From assembly GCA_036245805.1 (NCBI GenBank), contig BTRK01000005.1:14112984-14176983 (forward strand): 64,000 bases of DNA, read 5' to 3'. Shown here in pieces: positions 12,921 to 22,706 of this stretch. Under the pieces are notes generated by a model, which was not told the DNA's origin, did not search any database, and saw only the letters and a list, made by a program, of their open reading frames with translations. Each line of letters opens with the position of its first letter. Position 1 is the first letter of the stretch. The stretch is from Pristionchus mayeri. Its lineage: Eukaryota; Nematoda; Chromadorea; Rhabditida; Neodiplogasteridae. A program made the translations under genes and the position numbers.

Positions 12921-14179
12921 TAGGTTGAGCATAAAGTTTTGCGCGATTTTGGTACTCAACTTTGAGTTCGTGCAGTTTCTTTTGCTAAAATAACCATCTG
13001 TTGTCCTGATGCCGATATATAGGTACATGTTCATCCTTTAGTATAATATATTTTAACTAGAGCAATTATCTCTACTTTGCGAGAAATCAAGGTCTGCGTG
13101 ACTTTGGATTTTTGATAAAAATATTGATTTTCTTTAAAATAGCTGTACTTTGCCGAGACATTTTTAGATAGAAGCTCATAAAGTTTATTCAGAAGCCCGA
13201 GGCGTGCACTACCTAGTGCCAAAAAGAGATAGCTGTGGAATTCAGTATACGCTTTGTATAGGTCAATGAATCACCGGTACTTAGAAAAATGAGAGTTGTC
13301 TCGAACAAATCTCCTGTTTCGCGGATTAACGAGACTGACAGCTACCTATGGGCGCTGTTATCACTACTTATAAGGTTCTTTATTGCAACGATATTTAAGA
13401 GCCTACTTGGCTTTCTCATCTAAAATAGTGAAATTTGCACTTAAATTATTTTTCAATGAACGAAAACGCTGATATGGAGGGTCTTCAGGCACAGCTCACC
13501 CTAGAAAAAGTAGCGACCTCCCCAATATTCCTAATTAGTGAGTGATAGGGTAAGGGTTGTTCGTTAATTTTAGCACGAAAAAACCGCACTTCAAACCACG
13601 TGGCTAGCACAAAAAAGGCAAAAGTGTGCATTTCGATGGTCTACATTGGACACCTAAAATCTGAAAAACCCTATTCACGAATGGAGATCCGCATTCTCTC
13701 CCAAATGGAATTTTGACTTCTAATAGAAAGGTAGTTCACATTCATAAATAATTGAAATCCCAAGAACTATCTGTATGGATACATTACCTCAAAAACTTAT
13801 ATTGACAATCGTCATGAAAACTCAAATTCTGATTCCGCGCCTATTTCTAATAGGCCCTTTACGGCTGATCAGTCTCAACATTACCAGTACAATATATGCA
13901 AGTCATGCTTTACAACTGTGGTCAACATAGGGTCCTACCTTCGTTCTAAAAGAAATTGTAATCCTTTGAAAAGTCATGTCGTTGGTTAGCCACATGAGGT
14001 TTGCTGCATCGCTGTTTTATTTCCCTTGGTCGGACAGATCGATGATAGTGTGCGCTAAAGAGAGTGTAAATGCCCCTATCTAGCACCAAAAGATCTGAGT
14101 TTATTCGGCAACAACGAACGATGGTAGATGTCAGGATGCACTTTAGTCAAAATCGCGCAAAACTTTATGCTCAGCCTGA
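12921..14179. mobile_element. Mariner-type element without recognisable transposase
   Basis: Terminal repeats TTAGGTTGAGCATAAAGTTT and the inverse (with small differences), flanked by TA at 12919-12920 and 14180-14181. Its 1.26 kb length is that of a full mariner, but I see no transposase motifs on either strand. It sits in an intron of F-box-like copy 4. Confidence 0.65.
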
Positions 14180-15632
14180 TAATATATTCATAATTCATCT
14201 CGGAAGCATTTCATTTGGAAATTAGTATTTACTCAGAAACACTTAAAGTTTCACGAAAGGAAATGTGTTTACTATTTTTTTCCGATCATAGGTTGCCTTT
14301 TCAGTTGGGGCACACTGTCGGCCATCTCTCGACCATTTATCAAACGTCTCTGCTACCATCTCCGAAATGACGAGAATTATGCCGATCTGGGTAATCTCTC
14401 AAAGGTACGGCAATGTTAGATTCGCTACTGTATTTGTGACTAGACAATTATAATTCCTAATTTCTTTTTGGAAAGCATTATTGATTTTCAATTTTGAACT
14501 TTATTTCCATACTGGCCCTCACATCGTAGGTTTCCACTCATTTCCACAACGGAGTCCACCAGTTCATGAAGATAGCCGACAATAGAGCAGGAATCAAATA
14601 TGTGAAGTTGGTAAAGATTGATGTGAGTAATTTATTGTGTGGTTACGTATTATGTCCTTTCATAAGGTGCTTTACGTCACATCAAATTTAATTATCACGC
14701 GTTTTAGAACGGAATACTGGCTATTTTTCACCTCTATCCCTCCAATCTTCCGTTCTACGGAGTAAGCACTCTGGATTCGGGAAGGTTCACGCGATTGGGT
14801 CATTCTATCGATCCCGGACTGAGAGTGATTCTGAACGGGCCAGAAGATTCTGTCGTTGATCAGGTTAGAACAGGCTTCTCTCCTGATTCCATGTTTGAAA
14901 CGACTGTCGGATGATTATAGCAGATTGAGGATAATCAGTTTGTCTTCCATTCCTCATATAATTTTATTCAGGTATACGACCTGCTTTCCTCAAGCATCAA
15001 TGATGCAGTTATCCTTGGCATGGATTTTGCCGCCCCAGCTGATTTCTCATTCTGTGCACATCTACTGCGCAATTCGACTATCTTCAACCTTCAATTGATT
15101 AACCCACGTCTGGATGACACCATCTTGTTAGTACTATCACAGTTTAACATGATTAATATTTAAAGATTGTCTAAATAGTACGATATGGAATCTCCAAGTT
15201 TAGTCCCCACATTCTCTCGTTGGCCGCCCACACAGTCAAGGAATTCTATATCGAAGGCAAGGCGACTGGACTATCCAATCCTGGTTTGTATCCATTGAGC
15301 TTCCATCGAGTAATCTCTCTTCAGCCTCATTCATCTCTCAACTGTACTCCACTGTTTCTTCCTTTGGTATGGCTGAACACTACTCAAACTCCACCTCTTT
15401 CTTCGGGCTTCCTTACTCATTCTGGTAGGAATTTCTGAACGAGGTGAGAATGTTAAAGAACTTAGATTTTTATGATTGCAAATTGGTAGAAACTTGCGGA
15501 TGGCTCGTTCGAATCCATCGAGACTGGAAACATAAGGGGAAAGAAGATTACGACGGCACCATTCATCCTGCCCGATACTCCAATCAGATGGCTCGAGTGG
15601 ATTAAGAAGGTTTAAAAACTATGATCCATATA

Positions 15633-16529
15633 TTAGGTTGTTGCAAAAGTCCTGTGGTTTTTTGTGTCCGCACTTTGAACAATCATAACTCGCGTGTCTC
15701 AAATCTTCATCGCCAACAAACATAACATTGTTTAGGGGTATGCTTGAACTTTGTTCACATATATTTCAATCAAACCGATCTTGCCATCAACGCAAGAAAT
15801 TATGATTTACCCAAATGCAAACAGTTGACCAAATTTTGCTTTAAATTTATTTCCCTAGATATTTGGAAGGAAAATCCAAGAAACAACTTCATATTGTTAG
15901 CTGAGAAGTAGCATTGATATTCTTTCAAAAAATAGGTTAGACCTGTCATGTGAGTGGGTTTGAACCAAATTTCATGATTGCAAAAATATGAGCAGACCTC
16001 GGCTGCATGTGACTTGTACCTTCTTTTCTGAATGGAAGACCAAGCATACAGGCTCCGTCATCTGTGCGCTGTATGCACCCGAGAAGAGGCTATATTCTCA
16101 TAAAAAATATTGGAGCTTGCTTCTTCTCCGTTTCAGAAAATTTGAATTTCTTATTTTTCAGAAATATGCAAAATCAACACCGAAATGCAACAATGTAGTC
16201 ATGTCTAGAAAGGGTGTAACTTCCAGCATCCATGAGAAAAAGTGTTTATAGGGTAAAGGTTGGGGCTTCATATAACCACCATAGTTTGAGCATTCATGCT
16301 TCAGAGAAAACAGAAAATTGAGAAATGTTGCGTTTTCGATGGATGAATTTTCGTAATTTTAACTGGATCCTGTTCTCGCCTCTCTGATTGGGCAATGCTG
16401 ATAGGGTGCGCATATGAAAGAGTATGCAAGGCCTCATTAGTAATCAATATCCCGAAGTTCATCTATCAATCCAACAAGAAGATGGAAGGCAAAATTTCAA
16501 AATTCCACAGGACTTATGCAACAACCTAA
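15633..16529 (+). mobile_element. Mariner-type non-autonomous element, copy a
   Basis: Ends TTAGGTTGTTGCAAAAGTCC and its inverse, flanked by TA. Near-identical copies lie at 34209-35121 (+) and 40938-41834 (-), with a diverged one at 51079-51989. The interior is not a transposase. Inserted into the 3' flank of F-box-like copy 4: the flank conserved in the other copies resumes after it. Confidence 0.8.
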
Positions 16530-17470
16530 TACAATGCTTTCTCTATTCGGAGTTGTATCTCTTTTCCTTAATCTATTCACTTCGTGCACCACATTCATTT
16601 TCATTTTTCTAAAAATCATATGATAAAGAAGTTAATACACCAATTTTTTAAGTTATTTTTTGCTGAGCAATTGCAGATTATCTGACGACTGGTTTACTCC
16701 CAGTGGCATATTTCCAAAAGCTTATCATGCATTCATTAGTGATGGTCATTTAATTCGGTAACTACAAATTTCTTGATTATTTTGTAAACATATTTTTAAT
16801 GGCAAAAAAAAAAAACTATTTTCAGATGAAGTTGCATCTTGCTCGTAGAAAGAACGTTATTAGTGACTTTTAGCAGAGCTTGGAAGAAATGAAGAACAAG
16901 CGTCAAAAAGTATCTCCTGGACTAGCATGGGGTTAGAATGAGATTAGGGAATGTGCTCGAAGGATAATTGAAGTAGTAACGATAATAAATGCTATTATAC
17001 TAGTCAACTAAGTTTCTAAGATTTCAGATTTGTTTTTTTAAAATATCTATTTTTCGAATATCTATTTTTAAAATATCTATTATTCAAGTTCCCTGCTTAT
17101 ATACATCTGAAATACGACTTAAGTTATTATTTTACCCTCTCTCTTCGTGCCACATCTCAAATGTCTACTCCTCGTAAAATCGGGAATAAGATAAATCGAG
17201 CAAAACATGCGAAGCGAGCTGCGACCTCCGGATTGAGGGACAAAGCCACTATCCAGTATTAGTTTAGTAGAAACATGAACGCACGCCTTCGGCGTGCGTT
17301 CATGTTTGAGCGAGCCGCTGCGCGGCTCGCGAACTAAGTTTCTAAGATGAAAATATTTCTAAAATCTTAAATTTTAAATTACTGATTCCGGTTACATCGA
17401 TTAAAACGTGCTCGATAAAAGATTTTTGGACGCGTCGATAAAAATGAAATGAGCTACTCACATTTCTATA
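16530..17470. other. Intergenic stretch with stray exon-like pieces and two hairpins
   Basis: A possible exon (about 16679-16757, acceptor TTGCAG, donor GTAACT) could not be joined to anything in frame. Two adjacent perfect hairpins follow: 17271-17307 (17-base stem, TTC loop) and 17311-17331 (9-base stem, TGC loop). Bases 17218-17253 repeat the 3' end of the reverse-transcriptase fragment at 17478-17516, so an insertion seems to have split or duplicated that end. Confidence 0.5.
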
Positions 17471-17810
17471 TTAAGTAAAGCTGCGACCTCCAGATTGAGG
17501 GACAAAGTCACTATCCGTAGTGCAATGGTCTGAAAAGGATAGATTTTTCTGAATAACAAAACCGAGGTCTTTTACTGTATCTTTTTGTTCTAGAGTTGTG
17601 GTTCCTATAGCATATGTTCGCTTTGTATTTGCCCTGCCCAGGTGTAATGAGTTGCATTTATGCGCAGTAAGGGGGAGTTGCCACTCTTCTGACCAGTTTA
17701 CGATCGTGTCAATAGCAGCTTGTAGAGGGGTAGGTGAGTTTCCCTTCCTAAATGACCGATATATTTTTATATCGTCGGCATACATTCTTGCAACGATTTG
17801 GTTGATTCCA
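17471..17810 (-). pseudogene. Reverse transcriptase fragment (non-LTR retrotransposon)
   Basis: The minus strand encodes GINQIVARMYADDIKIY, with the YADD catalytic box of reverse transcriptases. After it come WSEEWQLPLTAHKCNSLHLG and KDLGFVIQKNLSFSDHC, the thumb-side motifs usual in Jockey/CR1/RTE-like elements. Only about 110 residues remain; the N-terminal part and any endonuclease are missing. It is a dead fragment between the F-box-like array and the zinc-finger genes. Confidence 0.75.
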
Positions 17811-18011
17811 CTCCTTTTCCACTATTACCACCATTGTAGATGCTAGTTGATATCCATCTCTTTATTAATCGTTTTTGTTGCTCTATCGTATTTGAAGTAT
17901 CGAATAAAAACTTTTCATCGCATGTATTTAAATGTCTATTATTAATACCGTTTGGATCGGTGAATGTACCTGAATCAAATTTGTATTTAATGGACACCTT
18001 TTTATTCAGAA

Positions 18012-21000
18012 ATGGGTGAGCGAAGAGAATTGTGGCAGAAATTCGAGAACTCGATTGCTTCGGTTCAGTTCCACACCCGCACAATCGATGGATTCGTTGG
18101 AGAGCACCTCAAGCAGTATGACATTTTAAAGTTACCCAACACCCTTGATATTATTTGAATTTCTACGCGTACCAGATCAAGGCAAATGGAGTGAGAGAGT
18201 ATTTAAAATGAGAATGCGGGCGTGATCATGAACGCGATCAAATTCAATTAATTTGAAAGGTGTTTCGTAACGTTAAGCGAAAATCGCCAGAGTAAGAAGG
18301 AGAGTACTATTGTTTTCAGAATGAGTAAACTGATGTTCGACCTTGGCAACGGTTTACACACAAATTTCTTGGGTTCCTGGGAAAAGCGAATCGGAGGGAA
18401 ATCGATTGCTTTACAACTATCGTTTGCTATTGTGAGAATATTTTAGAATATTAGAGTTAATATACAGGGTCTCCCAAAAGTATTGACCAATTTTACTATT
18501 ATTCAACTAATGTAATTTTGTCAACTTGCATGCTAAATATTAGAGGTTTAGTCCGAACATTTCAAGAGGTATTCATTCTGAGAATTTTTTTTACAAAAAT
18601 CTGGTTAGTTTTCACAAGAATTGCGATGCTGAACCATCATGAACAAAATTACAAAAAAAAATGATTTTTTTTCCGTCAAAAGTATGCCATCGCAAATTGA
18701 CTACTTCTCGGCCTCTAAAATTCGTGGAGCTATGTCGTCATAAGTGCCTTAAAGTGTAATAGTTGCCCTCTATGACCTGCTTGAGCAACGATTGCTTAGT
18801 ATTGCTTATCTGGTCTTGGTTATGGATTGCTTATCCGGTCTTATTTTCCAACGACTTTTTCGGTAAAATCACCTGCGGGTCAAGGTGCCCCCAGCATATA
18901 TTCATTTGTCTCTGCTACAGATTTTGTAATGAATCGATTGGGATCCAATCCAAGTATCATGCATGCATGGTGTGGAGGAGTATGCAGACCAGAGTAGAAG
19001 TTCTCTCTCTTAGAAGTTAGTGCGATATTCGAGGTAACATGTGGGTCAATACTTTTGGGACACCCTGTAGTTAAAACTTAATATAGTAATGAGAGAAATG
19101 ACGACAATGATTTTGTTTCAGGAGGCCTTCAGAGAACTCCGAAATTCTCTCTATCTCATTGAGAACATTCATCGTGGTGGTGAAAGGAATGCACCTCGAA
19201 CGATGTTCGAAAGGGTGAGTAACCAAGAAAATGTGAGCACGCATTTCTAATTCTGTTTCACAAATCACTGTGAAATCGAGCCACATAATAAGTATTTTCA
19301 ACCAAAACTGAAAAAATAGGCATTCTGGATGAGAGAATAAGGGAATCGTTCTAAAATTATATAATCAAGGGATGGACCCACTAATACCCCTTTAGCATCT
19401 ATTTCAGGAAATTCCCAAAGGTTTTCGAGTAGCAACTGCCGCTGACAACCAAATCAATGTCCAGGAGATTACCGGATTCAAGCAGAAACCTCTGACAATC
19501 GCGATAAATTCGAAACCTCCTCAACTATTTCACAATGATACACCGATCAAAGAAGAACCAGTGGAAGTGAAGGAAGAACCGATTGAAGACCTCAATAAGA
19601 TCAAGTTGGAAGAGCCAATTGCAGATGTGAGTTTGTCAGCTCTGTTTTTTTGTTTTTTTTATTGTTTTGGACTTCTTACCCTTAATTTGCAGATGTTCTG
19701 TCCTTCCACTGGCAATGCTCGTCCGATAGATAAGAAGGACGCCCAGGTTTGTCCTCTCGAAATTTTGGTGTTATTGATTGACCATTTCGGGTTTCGTTCA
19801 ATAAATGTGAACATAAAATTCAAAATAGTATGATAAAGAAGCATTCTATTCGTCGCATTCATTCTGTTTTTTTTTTCACTGAGTGAAGCTTTGCAGCTTG
19901 CTGAATTTCCATCAGAGACGCAGGCAAATGCCAAAGGCTATGCTGAGGAGCTTACAACATCGAATCTTCGCACTGTTCCACAAGCAGTTCAACTGTCAGT
20001 TCCTCGGCGCTTTCCTGCGAACCCTCAGGTGAAAAGTACAACCTATCACAACTGTAATTATCGAACAATATTCATAAACTAAATAGCTCTATAGATACAA
20101 TTTTCTATCTTGTTGCTTTCCTATAAAATATCGAAGAGAGGCATTTTTTTAGATAGTAAAGTGCAGTATGTGTGGCGTATGGACGCGATATTTCATCGAC
20201 TCTCCTTCTGATCCATCTCAACGAGCGGAACTATTGAAGAGGGTGATTGACTACTCCAAGAATAGCTCGGAGCCAATTACGGTCGGTAATTATATTTGCA
20301 AGAGTGCGTATGCATTTGTCAGTTTCGATGAAATCTAATAATAATAATTGTTTATCATGCGATAGAGTAGGAGATATAACAATAGATGCTACAGGGAAAA
20401 TTAGTAGCATGATAATTACGATGTCATTTCTAGATGGCAAATGGAATAGGGAATATGAGAATCAATTACAAGTGAGAGATAACTGGAGATAAATTTTAAT
20501 TAATTGCAGCATTTAATACGCGGAAATGATCTTCTCTTCTTCTGTGATAAACACCCCCAGATCGCACGCATGAAATCACAAATTATTGTAAGTGTTTTTT
20601 TCCTAAATTTCTTAAGAACCAGAATTGTTTCAATGCATAGCTGCTAGATTGACCATGCTAATGGCCAGGTTTATCTTTAATGGTTTGAGTGAGATTAGCA
20701 GGGACTGCGTAATAATTGCTAATATTTTTGTAAAATCTTAAACTTGAACGACACGCCGTGCCTACGTTGGGAAGTGTTTGTGCATTTTAGGAGAGGAATG
20801 TTTGTGCATTTTAGGAAATAAAGGGGATACTCGGAGATTCTTGTCATGACGTGGTGGAACTGTTTGTATTATCCTCTATGCAGGTTGGGAGTCAAGAGTG
20901 ATGCAAATTCTAGGAGGAAGATCAGAGACGCCGGAATCGGGCAAAACGAGTATCGCTGATCCAGCCACAAAAGTGTTACCTGTGCGGAGAGATGGCTTTT

Positions 21001-21866
21001 CCTTGGCTGGCGACGCCTAAGGATCCTCAAGCAACGGACATCTTCTTCAAGAATCTAGTCGAGGTCACCAAGATATGATATATTTCATATTTCTAGACCC
21101 GTAGGACTTTACATTGCCTCTCTCGCTATACAAACTAGCTCGCCTATCTCAGAGAAGTGCTAGAAATTACAGAGGGGGAGATAAAATAGAGAAAGTTTTT
21201 TGCGCCTGCCGATAATCGCTCAGATCTAATCTTTTGTATCACCAAAATTACACTATTTCAAATGAATTTTTCAAAATATGCGCACCAAAGTACGCGTACA
21301 ACTCTATGATTTTCTTCAGCTAAACGAGTTCCAACTCGAGCGGATTCAGAAGTTGGTCAATTCGAATGCTCGTGCTGCTATCTGCAGAAGACACTACAGA
21401 GATACGACGGTTTGTACCTAGTATTCAACTAAGAAAATATCAGCCATACTGACTAGAGATGGTCATTCAATGCGAGGTAGCGTTTCCTCTACGACTCTCA
21501 TTCCTCTAATTGCGAAATATGGCTAGGGAGAAGAGTATCGGATTCGTTACCTCGCATCGAAAGGTAGTTCCTAATATTGACTCGTTAGAATCGCACTCTG
21601 GCGGGAAACAATACGGGCGCCGTTGAGCTGGGCGTTGAGGTAAGATTTTAATACTCATGTTCAATGGATGCCTATTTATCTCGGTCTTTATTTATTATCG
21701 CTGAGAAACAATTTTTTTCCGATAATACATTTGTTTGTGAACAGAATTGAATGCGAAGTCATTGATAATTAAAACTATACATTTCTCTTAGAAATCGCCG
21801 TCGGCTCCAGAAGAGAAAAGAGCCAGAACTGAGCCAATCGACTTCGAACAGGCAGGTGGTCAATGA
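18012..21866 (+). CDS. LIN-15/THAP-like double zinc-finger protein, paralog 1
   Basis: Exons: 18012-18115, 18320-18431, 19122-19214, 19408-19626, 19693-19746, 19897-20028, 20153-20281, 20510-20587, 20914-21063, 21320-21409, 21589-21639 and 21792-21866; all junctions stay in frame, giving about 428 residues. Two zinc-finger modules are seen: Cys 242/245 with Cys 293/His 296, and Cys 328/331 with Cys 379/His 382. Both have the form C-x2-C-x47-C-x2-H, each with CG after the second Cys, as in the C2CH fingers of nematode LIN-15A/LIN-56 and THAP proteins. A likely role is nuclear, in DNA binding or transcriptional repression (inference). Before the fingers lie IKEE, VKEE and IKLE, which fit the sumoylation consensus. 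Against paralog 2, the end is frame-shifted by a short deletion near 21852, so the conserved NEEPVDEPGPSH tail is lost. A 603-base element sits in intron 2. Confidence 0.7.
18465..19067. mobile_element. Small non-autonomous element with maT-like ends
   Basis: Ends CAGGGTCTCCCAAAAGTATT and inverse, flanked by TA (18463-18464, 19068-19069). The terminal 21 bases differ at only about two positions from those of the intact maT element at 26563-27853. It has no transposase. It fills intron 2 of paralog 1; the same intron in paralog 2 is only about 47 bases. Confidence 0.75.
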
Positions 21867-22114
21867 AGAACCAGTTGATGAACCCGGCCCATCTCATACT
21901 CGTTAGACTTTAGAGCATCGTCACGGACCTCTTCATTCTTTTTTCTATTCCGAATAATTTTAACTGGTCTATTATGATAAAGATTTGTGTTCAATTGCAA
22001 AATTTTTATTGAATCTTGAAACGTTTGATGCGTTCGTTGGTTATCTTTCTTTGTTCTTTCTTATATTAATTCCTTATTTATGAAATATTTGTATGAATAT
22101 TTATTGGGGGCAGT

Positions 22115-22360
22115 CGTTCTTGAATGCTTACAGAAGACACGCTTTATCGATTATTTCAACTTCAGAGCGATCGATAGTTGTTGTAGAAATGATCGACAAA
22201 TAGTCCGGCAAATGGTTTTGTCTTACAAACGTTTGCCCGGCAATGATTTATTCGTGCATCCAACAACATTTTTTCCCGACGAATGATGTTTGCCCGACAA
22301 ACCTTTGTCGGACAAATCCATTTGACGTCTGTTTGCCGGCAAAGGTTCAAGCATATGTCC
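22115..22360. repeat. Foldback built of TTTGCCGGCAAA-like motifs
   Basis: Between the two zinc-finger genes. It carries GTCCGGCAAATGG, TTGCCCGGCAAT, TTGCCCGACAAA, TTTGTCGGACAAA and TTTGCCGGCAAA within about 140 bases, set in a larger inverted repeat (TTGAATGCTT... / ...AAGCATATG). No coding potential. Confidence 0.6.
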
Positions 22361-22706
22361 TCAGATTGTTCTTCCAGCGTGAATTGCAATCTGATCCACT
22401 GAAGTAATACGAGATAAAAAACTGAATTGAATGTTTATTTAGACAAGATATAATTTTTCTTGTTTCGTATTTCGCATTATGGTGCGCGGACCTGCTAATG
22501 ATACCTATAGACGAACAGTATGATCCTTCTAGATACTAGCTGAATGGATGACTTCCATCTCTTTATGTTGTTGTTGTTGGTCAATTGAATTATTGGATAC
22601 TCTTCATAGCATATATTTCAATTTCTATAATTAATGCCTTTCGAATCAGTGGATGTATACCTGAACCAAATCAATATTTTAAGGAAAATTTCATAATCGA
22701 GAAGAA

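Larger units (their letters stand above)
9716..15615 (+). pseudogene. F-box-like family, copy 4, with internal stop near the C terminus
   Basis: Exons: 9716-9757 and 12513-12596 (both carry a QMEQ...PGT motif), 9931-10008, 12705-12799, 14305-14404 (F-box-like, KRLCYHLRNDENYADLGNLSK), 14530-14622, 14708-14863, 14972-15126, 15204-15283, 15325-15443 and 15490-15615 (TAA 15613-15615). The N-terminal exons differ from copies 2 and 3 and look like an internal exon duplication. The exon at 15325 reads FFGLPYSFW then TAG (15426-15428), then EFLNE; copies 2 and 3 have E and K at that site. If the stop is real, the protein loses only the last two exons, so this is the least damaged copy. Its introns hold a 2.4 kb foldback and a 1.26 kb mariner-type element. 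It could still make a shortened protein. Confidence 0.5.

Noticed and set aside
12921..14179. Complete mariner with transposase
   Set aside because: Right length and ends, but no catalytic motif could be read in any frame.
15988..16251. Protein of about 87 residues repeated at 34564 and 41216
   Set aside because: Open only because the mariner-type element copies are nearly identical. No conserved domain, and the diverged copy at 51079 does not preserve it.
22130..22330. CRISPR-like array
   Set aside because: Repeated motifs are short, variable and palindromic, without equal spacers, in a eukaryotic genome.
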